DNA of 64,000 nucleotides, from positions 1 to 64,000 of the forward strand of contig NZ_JACJRE010000006.1 of the NCBI RefSeq assembly GCF_014697075.1. The letters are read 5' to 3'. Positions 8,184 through 17,279 of this stretch are shown piece after piece (the first letter of the stretch is position 1; each line of letters begins with the position of its first letter). A model generated the notes under the pieces. It saw only the letters and a program-made list of their open reading frames with translations, was not told where the DNA came from and did not search any database. The DNA comes from Tolypothrix sp. FACHB-123 (GTDB lineage Bacteria; Cyanobacteriota; Cyanobacteriia; Cyanobacteriales; Nostocaceae). Made by a program: the position numbers and the translations under genes.

Positions 8184-10031
8184 ATGCGTAAGTCACCAAG
8201 TAGAAGTAAGTTCAAAAATTTTCGCCATTCAGACTTTACCAGGCGGAGAAAGTTTTCTAAACAAGGTTTACCAGAGAACTCGACTACCACTAATAATCCA
8301 GACAAACTAGCCAATAGCAGAACTCGACTATTCATCACATGGGGTGTACTAATTGCTGCTGGGTTGGGATTAGCGATTAATTTGTATCAATTACAAATTG
8401 TGCGGGGAGCCAAGCTAACCCAAAGAGCGAGAAACCAGCAAATGGTTAATCTCAGACCTTTTATGCCTCGTCGCCCAGTAATAGATCGCAATAATAATTT
8501 GTTGGCGATCGACCGTCCTGTATATACTGTTTTTGCTCATCCCAAACTGTTTGATAAATCTAATGAAGAAATTGCTAAACTTATAGCTCCGGTAATCAAT
8601 AAAGATGTTGATGAATTAGTCAAAATATTTGACAGTAAAAAAAGTGGCATTACATTAGCCTCAGCATTGCCCGAAGAAATTGCCGATCGCTTTATTTCCT
8701 TACGCTTAAATGGGTTTGAATTTACACAAAAATACTCGCGTTTCTACCCTCAACAAGATTTAGCAGCTGATGTGGTAGGTTACGTGAATCTTGACCGTCG
8801 CGGTCAGGCAGGGGTGGAATATAGTCAAGAGAAGTTATTAGAACGTCCTGTACAAACGGTGCGATTAAGTCGTGCAGGTAATGGTGCATTGATGCCCAAT
8901 AATGCACCGGAAGGATTTTTGCATTTTGATGACTTGCAATTACAACTAACTATCGATAGCCGCCTGCAACGGGCTGCTCGTTCTGCACTCAAGCAACAGA
9001 TGGAAAAGTTTGGTGCAAAACGAGGTGGAGTCATTGTCATGGATGCAATGGATGGCTCAATACTTGCCTTAGTTTCCCAACCGACTTACGATCCGAATCA
9101 GTACTCGAAAGCGAAAATCGAACTGTTTAAAAATTGGACTGTAGCCGATCTTTACGAACCAGGCTCGACATTTAAGCCGTTAAATGTGGCGATCGCTCTC
9201 GAAAATGGTGTAATTAGACCAGACGATGTATTTAACGATCCTGGTTCCATTGCAGTCGCCGATCGCATCATTAGAAATGCGCAAAACAAAAGTTACGGGC
9301 AAATCAACATTGCGCAAATTCTTCAACATTCCAGCAATATTGGTATGGTACAAATGATCCAACGATTGCAGCCCAATGTCTACTATAACTGGCTGGAACG
9401 TTTGGGTTTAGGACAAACCTCAGATACAGATTTACCTTTTGAAGTCGCTAGTCGGCTGAAAAGTCAAGAAGAATTCATTTCCTCACCCATTGAACCTGCG
9501 ACTACCTCTTTTGGCCAAGGCTTTTCTTTAACACCCTTGCAACTAGTACAAATGCACGGAGCTTTAGCGAATGGCGGTAAATTGGTAACGCCTCATGTTA
9601 TCCGTGGACTAGTTGATAGCAAAGGGCAGATGCATTACACACCCAATCGCCCTACACCACGCCAAATTTTCTCCCCTGCGACAACCCAACGAGTAGTGGA
9701 AATGATGGGATCTGTAGTTGCTCAAGGCACTGGCAAAGTAGCACAAATACCACGTTACCAGATCGGTGGTAAAACAGGCACAGCACAAAAAGCTAGTGCT
9801 TCTGGTGGTTATTTAGCTGGTGCTAGAATCACTAGCTTTGTCGGGATTTTACCTGTAGAATCTCCCCGCTATGTTGTTTTGGCATTAGTAGATGAACCAA
9901 AAGGAGAAAATGCCTATGGTTCTACCGTCGCCGCACCGATTGTCAAAGCTGTAATGGAAGCATTAATTCCCATTGAACAAATTCCGCCTAGTTTACCAGG
10001 CGATCCTAACCCAGTAACTCCTCAAAGTTAG
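8184..10031 (+). CDS. ftsI: septal peptidoglycan transpeptidase (PBP2/FtsI class B)
   Basis: Class B penicillin-binding protein that cross-links septal peptidoglycan. The 615 aa comprise a basic cytoplasmic tail (1-50), one membrane anchor (about 52-72, FITWGVLIAAGLGLAINLYQL), a dimerisation/pedestal domain beginning RPFMPRRPVIDRN, and a transpeptidase domain. The three penicillin-binding motifs are complete: S328-T-F-K331 with the acylated serine, S383-S-N385, and K530-T-G532. Normal length for FtsI. It follows the FtsL-like gene on the same strand. FtsI rather than another class B PBP is favoured by that neighbour and the RPFMPRRP opening of the pedestal. Confidence 0.92.
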   Translation: MRKSPSRSKFKNFRHSDFTRRRKFSKQGLPENSTTTNNPDKLANSRTRLFITWGVLIAAGLGLAINLYQLQIVRGAKLTQRARNQQMVNLRPFMPRRPVIDRNNNLLAIDRPVYTVFAHPKLFDKSNEEIAKLIAPVINKDVDELVKIFDSKKSGITLASALPEEIADRFISLRLNGFEFTQKYSRFYPQQDLAADVVGYVNLDRRGQAGVEYSQEKLLERPVQTVRLSRAGNGALMPNNAPEGFLHFDDLQLQLTIDSRLQRAARSALKQQMEKFGAKRGGVIVMDAMDGSILALVSQPTYDPNQYSKAKIELFKNWTVADLYEPGSTFKPLNVAIALENGVIRPDDVFNDPGSIAVADRIIRNAQNKSYGQINIAQILQHSSNIGMVQMIQRLQPNVYYNWLERLGLGQTSDTDLPFEVASRLKSQEEFISSPIEPATTSFGQGFSLTPLQLVQMHGALANGGKLVTPHVIRGLVDSKGQMHYTPNRPTPRQIFSPATTQRVVEMMGSVVAQGTGKVAQIPRYQIGGKTGTAQKASASGGYLAGARITSFVGILPVESPRYVVLALVDEPKGENAYGSTVAAPIVKAVMEALIPIEQIPPSLPGDPNPVTPQS

Positions 10032-10080
10032 GGCATGGGGCATTGGGCATTGGGCATTGGGCATTGAGCATTGGGCATGA
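10031..10080. repeat. GGGCATT heptamer tandem repeat
   Basis: About six units of GGGCATT or GGGCATTG follow the ftsI stop directly. The same array type occurs in inverted or direct orientation after several other genes here (44160, 50181, 57378). It is a heterocystous-cyanobacterial STRR-like repeat. Confidence 0.7.
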
Positions 10081-10116
10081 GGAAATAACAACTAACAACT
10101 GACAACTGACAACTGA

Positions 10117-11301
10117 CTAAACCAATAAATGCTGGCTATTTTCATTACGATGCTTTTTCAAATATTCCATGAATGGCGTACCGCCTGTACCGATATTGGT
10201 GTTGTTGTTGGATTTTGCAGTTTGTTGGTTAATATAAGCAGCAGCAAATTTGAGATGCTGAGTCCGAAATTGTTCTATCTGGGAAACGCAATCGTTATAT
10301 AAATCTCTCAGTTTAGGTAATTTCTCCATGCGAGTTCTGACAAAATGGCGCAGTGTTGAACGCTTTTCTACTTCTTGGATAAAAGCGCTGTGTTGAGGTG
10401 GCATATAATCCCGCAATTCTATTAAGAATTCCCGTAAGGGATCGTTTTCGTGAACTATATTAAATAGAGCATCCATTGTGGGTACAATGCTGCTTTGTGC
10501 CCCTGTTGAACCACGAAACTGCTGCGGTTTTTCGCCATAGGCTGCTACACCTTCATAAATTAAGCCTTCTGGTAATGCCGGGTTGTTTTTCCAGCCATGA
10601 ATGTAAGGACGTACCCGATTGTAATAAATGTAGGGATCGCAAGCTTCTGGCATCCGTTTCATGGTGGTATTAATGTTTATCCATGCCTGGTTGATATTCT
10701 CTAATCCACCCATAACTATATTGGTGTTGTTTTGGGCAATCCCCTGCAAAATTATGGGTATTGCTGCTAATGCCGATGCAGCTTTGGCTTCGATGTCGAT
10801 GTGAATTAAAATAAACCAGTCTTCATCTAACCCACCTAAAAAGTTTTGCCACAACATGATGTTGCCTATTTCGATGGGTTCTGTTTCGTAAATTTTTATC
10901 CAATTGTCTAAGGCATAGGAAGCATAAGATAATATGGGCGGTCTACCTAGTTTTTGCGCGATTGTGTAAAAAGGTACGGCAATATTACTTGGTAGGATTT
11001 GAGCAGGTGTTGCTTCTCCCCAAACATAGGCATGGGTGAGGTAGGAATATACTTGCATCGCCTGTCGCAATTGCATCTGGGTTAATGTTGCTCGCTCTAC
11101 GTCTACTTTGAGGATGGTAGCGAGAAAGGAGCGAATTTTGCGAGTAGCCATTAATTTTGGTAGCAAGCTCGCAGTTTTTTGCACTTGCCAAAATATATCT
11201 GGTAATTGCACCTCGGCGGGAGAATGGGCTGGTAAAAAACCAGTTTCCGGACTAATTTCGTAATCTTCAAGCCGGAAAGGTTTGGGTGCGATGGCAGTCA
11301 T
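10117..11301 (-). CDS. indoleamine 2,3-dioxygenase family heme enzyme
   Basis: Heme dioxygenase of the IDO type, which opens the indole ring of tryptophan or related indoles to N-formylkynurenine-type products. The start at 11301 is decided by AGGAGG nine bases upstream, giving 394 aa; an in-frame extension to 11379 is rejected. By-eye alignment with human IDO1 is strong along the C-terminal half: YMPPxH, FRGSTGAQSS (human FAGGSAGQSS), TQHLKF with the proximal heme ligand His349 (human His346), and GTGGTPFM (human GTGGTDLM). Substrate-contact residues human Phe226/Phe227/Arg231 correspond to Tyr226/Tyr227/Arg231. It overlaps the upstream acyl-CoA synthetase gene by 35 bases, implying translational coupling. 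The true substrate is unknown; the Phe-to-Tyr changes could shift specificity. Confidence 0.88.
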   Translation of the reverse strand: MTAIAPKPFRLEDYEISPETGFLPAHSPAEVQLPDIFWQVQKTASLLPKLMATRKIRSFLATILKVDVERATLTQMQLRQAMQVYSYLTHAYVWGEATPAQILPSNIAVPFYTIAQKLGRPPILSYASYALDNWIKIYETEPIEIGNIMLWQNFLGGLDEDWFILIHIDIEAKAASALAAIPIILQGIAQNNTNIVMGGLENINQAWININTTMKRMPEACDPYIYYNRVRPYIHGWKNNPALPEGLIYEGVAAYGEKPQQFRGSTGAQSSIVPTMDALFNIVHENDPLREFLIELRDYMPPQHSAFIQEVEKRSTLRHFVRTRMEKLPKLRDLYNDCVSQIEQFRTQHLKFAAAYINQQTAKSNNNTNIGTGGTPFMEYLKKHRNENSQHLLV

Positions 11302-13318
11302 AATGCTTTGCCTCCTGATAATCTTCGCGCAGTACGCGACGCATAACTTTATTCGATGCAGTTCGCGGCAATGTATCAATAATTACGAGGTCTTGAATTT
11401 TAAATAAAGGATTGAGTTGCTGACGAATTGCGGTTTGTAAGGAATTTTTCAGTAATTCTTTGTTTGGCTGGATGTGACTTTCCAGGACAGCGTAAACGAT
11501 TAACTGACTCGGCCCGCCTTCAGGGGGTGAATAAGCGATCGCCACAGCTTCGCAAATTCCCTCTACAGTATTCAAAATTTGCTCAATCTCCATTGAGCTA
11601 ACTTTGATACCGCCTAAATTCATCGTGTCATCCACACGACCATGAGTCCGGTAGTAGCCATTGCTTAATCGCTCGATTTGGTCACCGTGACGCCGTAAGG
11701 ATGAGGCGGGAGTATGGGCAAAGTAAACTTGATGGTGGTCTTTATTAATTATCTCAGTAGATAGCCCGATAGAAGGCGTAATGATAAATACTTCGCCTGT
11801 GTCACTTGACTGACCTGATTCATCAAAAATCACCAAGTCTAAACCCAAAGCGGGTGTAGTGAAAGTTGAAGGTGCAGCAGCCTGTACCACTGTACTAGTC
11901 AAATATGCGCCGCCAATTTCTGTACCGCCGCAGTACTCTATTATTGGTTTGTAGCCAGCTTGAGACATCAAAAACAGCATATCTTGAGGATTGGAACATT
12001 CACCTGTGGAACTGAAAGCTTTGATGCTGCTCCAATCCAGTCCTTGCATACAGGCGGTAGTTTTCCAAATGCTGACTAAACTAGGCACTACACCCAAGAT
12101 ATTCACATGGGCGTTTTGAATAAATTCACCAAATTCCCTTTCTGTGGGCGTGCCATAGTAAAGGGCAATAGTTCCACGATTAATTAAGCTGGCATAAATT
12201 AGCCAAGGCCCCATCATCCAGCCTAAATTTGTCGGCCAAGCTACCACATCACCAGGGTGAATATCTTGGTGTAAATGCCCATCTACAGCGCATTTGATAG
12301 GGGTGGTTTGCGTCCAGGGGATTGCTTTGGGTACTCCGGTAGTACCTGAGGAGAAGAGGATATTTGTATGGGCTGCTGGGTGAGCAATTACAGCCTCAAA
12401 TTGTTCGTTTTGGCTGAGAAATTCCTTCCAAGTCAAATCGCCAGAACGCAATTCTACAGAGGAACCGAGGACGATCGCTCTTGGTGCATTGGCATCAACT
12501 ATTTTGCTATACAGGGGGAGTTGTTTACCACAACGCCAAACATAGTCTTGGGTGAAGATAGCTTTCGCCTGTGCAAGGTGCAACCGCATAGCAATTTCCG
12601 CAGGTGCAAAACTATCAGCGATGGAAACAACCACACAGCCAGCTTTGACAATACCCAAATAAATCGCCACTGATTCCGCAGTCATGGGTAGAGCGATCGC
12701 GATCGCATCCCCAGTTACAAAGCCAGCTTGTACCAATCCATTGGCGACGCGGTTAGTTAAGCGGTGGAGTTCGCTATATGTAAGGGTAGATAAAGAACCG
12801 CCTTCTTCCTGGAAAATAATCGCGGTGGCGTTTTCATCGGCTAAAAAACAACTCTCCGCAATATTCAAACGCCCATCCACTAGCCATTGCGGTGATTCTA
12901 CACCCTGAGATAAATCAACAATTTTACTGTAGGACTGTTGGAAACGAATGCCTAATCGTTGAATCATTATCTCCCAGAATTCGCCACGACGCTGGGCTGA
13001 CCATGCGTGTAATTCTGGGTAGGAATTCACGTTAAGCTGCTTCATCAACGCGGCGATGTTGGTTGATTGGATTTGCTCATCGCTGGGGAACCAAGCGGGA
13101 GGCTGTCCGGTTTGCCAATCAGCAAAAGTAGTTTGATAAAGTAGTTCGTGAAAGTGAAAGGGTTGATTGGGTTTGAGAATATCTTGGGTAAGGTGCTGCC
13201 AACATTCTACGGCAGGGAGGGAGGATAACCACTGATTGATTTGTGGTAGCATTGCGGCAGCGGTTTCTTGTGCTATGCCGCAAGCGGTTATTTGTTGGAG
13301 CGATAACTGCTTTGTCAT
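11267..13318 (-). CDS. acyl-CoA synthetase (AMP-forming, acetyl/acetoacetyl-CoA synthetase-like)
   Basis: ANL-superfamily ligase that activates a carboxylic acid as acyl-AMP and transfers it to CoA. The 683 aa include an N-terminal extension (1-130) like that of acetyl-CoA synthetases and plant AAE17/18-type acyl-activating enzymes. Core motifs are present: the phosphate loop SSGTTGVPK (about 325-333), YCGGTEIGGAY, the hinge region HGRVDDTMNLGG, and a C-terminal catalytic lysine in ASNKVMRR (about 655). The substrate cannot be read. Placement among HPPD, homogentisate dioxygenase and IDO genes suggests an aromatic or ring-cleavage acid (inference). It precedes and overlaps the IDO gene. Confidence 0.85.
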   Translation of the reverse strand: MTKQLSLQQITACGIAQETAAAMLPQINQWLSSLPAVECWQHLTQDILKPNQPFHFHELLYQTTFADWQTGQPPAWFPSDEQIQSTNIAALMKQLNVNSYPELHAWSAQRRGEFWEIMIQRLGIRFQQSYSKIVDLSQGVESPQWLVDGRLNIAESCFLADENATAIIFQEEGGSLSTLTYSELHRLTNRVANGLVQAGFVTGDAIAIALPMTAESVAIYLGIVKAGCVVVSIADSFAPAEIAMRLHLAQAKAIFTQDYVWRCGKQLPLYSKIVDANAPRAIVLGSSVELRSGDLTWKEFLSQNEQFEAVIAHPAAHTNILFSSGTTGVPKAIPWTQTTPIKCAVDGHLHQDIHPGDVVAWPTNLGWMMGPWLIYASLINRGTIALYYGTPTEREFGEFIQNAHVNILGVVPSLVSIWKTTACMQGLDWSSIKAFSSTGECSNPQDMLFLMSQAGYKPIIEYCGGTEIGGAYLTSTVVQAAAPSTFTTPALGLDLVIFDESGQSSDTGEVFIITPSIGLSTEIINKDHHQVYFAHTPASSLRRHGDQIERLSNGYYRTHGRVDDTMNLGGIKVSSMEIEQILNTVEGICEAVAIAYSPPEGGPSQLIVYAVLESHIQPNKELLKNSLQTAIRQQLNPLFKIQDLVIIDTLPRTASNKVMRRVLREDYQEAKHYDCHRTQTFPA

Positions 13319-13539
13319 CGCTTTTTACCTCATATATGAATTTTAGATTTTAGATTTTAGATTTTGGATTTTGGATTAAAAATCCATACCTCTAAACAGT
13401 AACTTTTTTAACTCTGTGTCACGCCAGTTGCTACAACGAGGGGAACCCGCGCAACGCACTGGCTCCTCTGCGCCTCTGCGGTTATAAAAATTATTTTTAA
13501 GCCACAGAGACGCAGAGAACGCGGAGAGAATTAAGAGTT
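13319..13539. repeat. intergenic repeat block (TTTTAGATT array and CTCTGCG inverted repeat)
   Basis: Contains a TTTTAGATT/TTTTGGATT tandem block (13340-13382), a GGGGAACCCGCGCAACGCACTGG-like segment common in Nostoc spacers, and CTCTGCGCCTCTGCGG facing an inverted CAGAGACGCAGAG copy (13467-13520). A related CTCTGCG block lies at 14548-14580. These interrupt the aromatic island without breaking a gene. Confidence 0.55.
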
Positions 13540-14460
13540 TTAAGTGAAAATTTGGTTTAATCTGTCTTCGTTGAGACCGTACCAAAAAACAGCGATCGCA
13601 TCTAAAATTTCTCGCCCACCGAGTATGAATTTACTTCGGTCAAAGTTGGGTTTAAAGTAGACTTCCTCTAGTTCCTCTAAAGTATGTCCGGCGTGTTGTC
13701 CTTCGACGCGGTTATGCCAAGTGAAGAATGCTAAATGTAATTGGGGATGTCGCGTTTGTTTAATTTTTGTTAGTCCGTCTTCCAATTCTTGCCAAAAACC
13801 TGCTGCTGCCCAATTTTCGACGGCAAAGCTAGCACCCTCGGCTATTTGCGGGTCATCGCTACCATAGAGGCGCTGCAACTCATCACAAAAATGTAAAGTT
13901 GAAGGGCGTCCGTGTTTGCGTTTACCTAATTCTTCGTACTGTAGTCCTAAATCCTCAGCTACACCTAACAACCATTCAAAATGAGCCGCCCGGAAACGAC
14001 AAATACCACCGTCTACTGTACCTTCTGTACTTATTAAATCGGGGTCGCCTTCTCGGTCTTTTTGTTCTTCAGTTTGGGTAGTTTGTTGACCTGAATTTTT
14101 TCCTGATTGGCGATAAATTACGCCTAATTCATTTAATAAAATCTCGCGGCTAGCCCGTGATTGTTGAAGAGTAGGTGAGTTAATTGCTTTGAGTAAAGCT
14201 GCAATTAAAAATTGATTAGAGAACACCGAGAATTGTTTGAGAAAGTGCTTTAATTCTAAATCTGTTGCTGTACCATTAGTAAACCAGCGGGTATAAGTAT
14301 TATTAGTAATGATGCGATGCTGTAAAAATTCCCGTTCTACTTCATTCAAGAAATCACGAAAACTTTCAACTTGCGCTTGAGTTAATTCGCCGTGTTGTAA
14401 GCGTTCCTCAATCCGTGAGGAAATCGTTAAATTATTTGGTTTGGTAATAACTTGATTCAT
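13540..14460 (-). CDS. heme-oxygenase-fold iron-containing redox protein (CADD/HDO-like)
   Basis: A 306-aa predicted all-helical protein of the iron-containing redox enzyme family (TenA/PqqC/CADD heme-oxygenase-like fold). Candidate metal ligands fall in the helices expected for this fold: Glu106/Glu111 (REILLNELG), His160 (RAAHFEW), Glu216 (AVENWA) and the cluster His249-x3-Glu253-x2-His256 (TWHNRVEGQH). Characterised relatives use a diiron centre to cleave or oxidise amino acids and fatty acids. A polar insertion at about 117-147 (Gln/Thr/Glu/Asp-rich) is likely a flexible loop. It is the third gene of the minus-strand aromatic island. Family membership is likely; the reaction is unknown. 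Confidence 0.75.
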   Translation of the reverse strand: MNQVITKPNNLTISSRIEERLQHGELTQAQVESFRDFLNEVEREFLQHRIITNNTYTRWFTNGTATDLELKHFLKQFSVFSNQFLIAALLKAINSPTLQQSRASREILLNELGVIYRQSGKNSGQQTTQTEEQKDREGDPDLISTEGTVDGGICRFRAAHFEWLLGVAEDLGLQYEELGKRKHGRPSTLHFCDELQRLYGSDDPQIAEGASFAVENWAAAGFWQELEDGLTKIKQTRHPQLHLAFFTWHNRVEGQHAGHTLEELEEVYFKPNFDRSKFILGGREILDAIAVFWYGLNEDRLNQIFT

Positions 14461-14645
14461 AACTATACCTCGGTTTGAAGGCAGAGGGTAGAAGGGCTTA
14501 TTTATAATTAGGACTTACGCAAACACCATTGTTTCACTCTTATTTCTCTGCGCTCTCTGCGCTCTCTGCGTCCTCTGCGGTTTTTATAATGCTAATTTGT
14601 GACAACCTAGCAGTAAATTTCAACCATCAAACTCAGATAGAATTT

Positions 14646-15833
14646 TCATCCTTGGATAGGTTCTGCTGTATGTGGATGAGAAAGCCAACTGTAAGAATAA
14701 TTTTTATCCTCTAAACCCAAAGCATATTTCGTTAGTTTTAACGGTCGGAAAGTATCAACCATTACTGCTAATTCATTCGTCCGTTCTTTCCCAATTGACC
14801 CTTCATAGGTTCCTGGATGGGGGCCGTGGGGAATACCGCTAGGATGAACGGTAATTGAAGCCCGCTCAATTCCTTTGCGAGACATAAAGTTACCTTCTAC
14901 GTAATAGATAACTTCATCAGAGTCAACATTGGAATGGTTGTAAGGTGCAGGAATTGCTTGGGGATGATAATCGAATAAGCGCGGTACAAAAGAACACACC
15001 ACAAATCCGGGGGCTTCAAAGGTTTGATGTACTGGCGGTGGTTGATGTAGTCGCCCTGTAATTGGCTCAAAGTCTTCAATGTTGAAAGCAAAAGGCCACA
15101 AATGTCCGTCCCAGCCAACCACATCTAGGGGATGATGGCGATACAAATAACTGGTAATGCGATCGCGGGCTTTAACTCGGACTTCAAATTCCCCAGCTTC
15201 ATCGTGGGTAATTAGCTCATCTGGTGGGCGAATGTCACGTTCGCAGTAGGGCGAATGTTCTAAAAATTGTCCGTATCGATTGAGGTAACGGGCTGGGGGT
15301 TCAATATGTCCCTGGGCTTCGATGACAAGCATTCGTTGCTCAATTCCAGCATCAGGAATAATTCGCCACATTACACCTGTGGGAATTACTAGGTAATCTC
15401 CGACTTGATAACGCAGAAGACCATACTGGCTTTCAAGGATACCGCTACCTTCATGAATGAAAATGACTTCATCACCATGAGCAAAGCGATACCAGTATTT
15501 CATGGCTGTGGTGGGACGAGCCACGAAAATGCAGACATCTGTATTAGCCATCAGGGGAACACGAGATGCGATCGCATCTCCACCCGTCTCTACCGTTGCT
15601 GTCCGTAAGTGGCGGTGGAGTAAAGCGCCTGTTTCTGCAAAAGGAATTTCTACCCTTTCTTCCCGCAAAATCTTTTCAATTTGCGTTGGTGGATGCAGGT
15701 GATAAAGCAGAGATTGCACGCCAGCAAAGCCGTGAATACTAATTAATTCTTCGTGATACAAAGAACCGTTAGCTTGACGAAATTGGGTGTGTCTTTTATG
15801 CGGTATATTACCCAATTTATAGTAATAAGTCAT
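14646..15833 (-). CDS. hmgA: homogentisate 1,2-dioxygenase
   Basis: Cupin-type iron dioxygenase that opens homogentisate to maleylacetoacetate in tyrosine catabolism. The start at 15833 (MTYYYKLG) is preferred over 15863 because GGAG stands nine bases upstream of it; this gives 395 aa, in the range of the shorter bacterial HGOs. Recognisable features are the N-terminal YKLGNIPHKRHTQFR, the double-cupin layout and the metal-site segment GIPHGPHPG followed by Glu, typical of HGO. It lies immediately downstream of hppD, whose product is its substrate, so the two steps are coupled. Confidence 0.9.
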   Translation of the reverse strand: MTYYYKLGNIPHKRHTQFRQANGSLYHEELISIHGFAGVQSLLYHLHPPTQIEKILREERVEIPFAETGALLHRHLRTATVETGGDAIASRVPLMANTDVCIFVARPTTAMKYWYRFAHGDEVIFIHEGSGILESQYGLLRYQVGDYLVIPTGVMWRIIPDAGIEQRMLVIEAQGHIEPPARYLNRYGQFLEHSPYCERDIRPPDELITHDEAGEFEVRVKARDRITSYLYRHHPLDVVGWDGHLWPFAFNIEDFEPITGRLHQPPPVHQTFEAPGFVVCSFVPRLFDYHPQAIPAPYNHSNVDSDEVIYYVEGNFMSRKGIERASITVHPSGIPHGPHPGTYEGSIGKERTNELAVMVDTFRPLKLTKYALGLEDKNYSYSWLSHPHTAEPIQG

Positions 15834-15989
15834 ATCGCTATGCTCCAATTGGTAATTAGTCATTTGTCACCCGTCATTTGACGATTGATGACAATCCTCA
15901 CTAATTAACTTAAATTCTTCCCCTCGTCCACCTAATTAATTACTAATTACGAACTTGTACTGAGCTTGTCGAAGTATTACGAATTATTT

Positions 15990-17093
15990 CTACACGCTGA
16001 CGAGATTTCCTCGCTTTGCTTGTTCGCGTTCAATGGCTTCAAATAAAGCTTTGAAGTTTCCCTCACCAAAACCCCGCGCCCCGTGTCTTTCTATGACTTC
16101 AAAAAATAATGTGGGTCTATCTTGTACAGGTTGGGTAAAAATTTGCAGTAGATAACCATCTTCATCCCGGTCTACTAAGATGCCTAATTCTGCTAACTGT
16201 TCTATGGGTTCGTCAATTTTTCCTACCCGTTCTTCTAAGTTATCGTAATAGGTTGGAGGGGGAACTAAAAACTCTACGCCTGTTTGTTTCATGCGGCTAA
16301 CTGTGGCAATAATATTCTCAGTTGCTAAGGCGATATGTTGCACTCCCGGCCCGTAGTTATATTCTAAATATTCTTCTATTTGCGATTTACGTTTACCATT
16401 AGCAGGTTCGTTAATTGGTAATTTGATTTTTCCCGTACCATCCTGCATGACTTTGGACATTAAAGCAGAATATTCTGTCGCAATGGTTTTATCATCAAAC
16501 TCTACTAAAAGATTAAAACCCATTGTTTCGGCAAAGAATTCTACCCAACGTTCCATTGCGCCTAATTCGACGTTACCAACTATGTGATCGATGGCTTGGA
16601 GTCCTACACCTTTACTTTTGAGATGCGCTTTATTTTGCACCTCAAAACTAGGTGCAAATACACCGGCGTAATCGCTGCGATCGATAAATTTAATTAGGGT
16701 ATCACCATAACCGCGAATGGCGGAATAACGGAATATTCCATAGCTATCTTCTTCTTCTGTAGGTGCGATCGCGCCGATTGCACCTCGGCTAGTTGTTTGT
16801 TGATAAGCGCTGACAACATCCGGTACTTCTAAGGCGATAATCCCTACAGCATCACCATGTTTCAATACACTTTTAGCAATGGGATGATCTGGACTTAACC
16901 CTGAGCTTAAAACAAAGTTAATATTTCCTTGTTGCATCAGATATGATGCAGTTTCACGATACTTGGTTTCTAATCCTCGATAAGCTGTATTAGTAAATCC
17001 AAAACACTGGGCGTAAAATAGCGCTGCTTGCTTGGCGTTACCAACATAAAATTCCAAGTGGTCGATGCGTTTAATTGGACAGAAATCGTTCAT
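15990..17093 (-). CDS. hppD: 4-hydroxyphenylpyruvate dioxygenase
   Basis: Converts 4-hydroxyphenylpyruvate to homogentisate, which feeds tocopherol/plastoquinone-type biosynthesis or tyrosine breakdown. The 367-aa protein has two VOC domains. The iron-binding triad is complete: His170 (AIDHIVGN), His253 (GVQHIALAT) and Glu332 (LFFEVIERHG). The ATG has AAGGA eight bases upstream. It heads a minus-strand gene series with hmgA next, divergent from an Lrp/AsnC-type regulator, which suggests induction by an aromatic amino acid. Use as a catabolic enzyme is favoured here by hmgA. Confidence 0.95.
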   Translation of the reverse strand: MNDFCPIKRIDHLEFYVGNAKQAALFYAQCFGFTNTAYRGLETKYRETASYLMQQGNINFVLSSGLSPDHPIAKSVLKHGDAVGIIALEVPDVVSAYQQTTSRGAIGAIAPTEEEDSYGIFRYSAIRGYGDTLIKFIDRSDYAGVFAPSFEVQNKAHLKSKGVGLQAIDHIVGNVELGAMERWVEFFAETMGFNLLVEFDDKTIATEYSALMSKVMQDGTGKIKLPINEPANGKRKSQIEEYLEYNYGPGVQHIALATENIIATVSRMKQTGVEFLVPPPTYYDNLEERVGKIDEPIEQLAELGILVDRDEDGYLLQIFTQPVQDRPTLFFEVIERHGARGFGEGNFKALFEAIEREQAKRGNLVSV

Positions 17094-17186
17094 TATTTAT
17101 TCCTTTATTTAATATAAGCACTTCGACAGGCTCAGTGACCAGAGGGCAGAAGGGGAAGAGTTTTAAGATATTTATTTGTATTTCTC

Positions 17187-17279
17187 TCAGAATTAATATG
17201 AGACACTACCAAATGTTTAATTTGGTGAAATAAGAATTCAAAGCAAAATAGATGAGAGACAGTCCCTCATTAATTCTGA
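17187..17279. promoter_or_regulatory. nested palindromes in the hppD-lrp divergent spacer
   Basis: TCAGAATTAATATGAG (17187-17202) is matched in inverted form by CTCATTAATTCTGA (17266-17279). Inside lie a perfect ACCAAAT/ATTTGGT repeat (17208-17226) and TGAGAGACAGTCCCTCA (17253-17269). The block is 94-187 bases upstream of hppD, in the 548-base divergent spacer. Multiple dyads are what an Lrp/AsnC octamer could bind. The dyads are seen directly; binding is inference. The remaining spacer is AT-rich without a gene. Confidence 0.45.
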
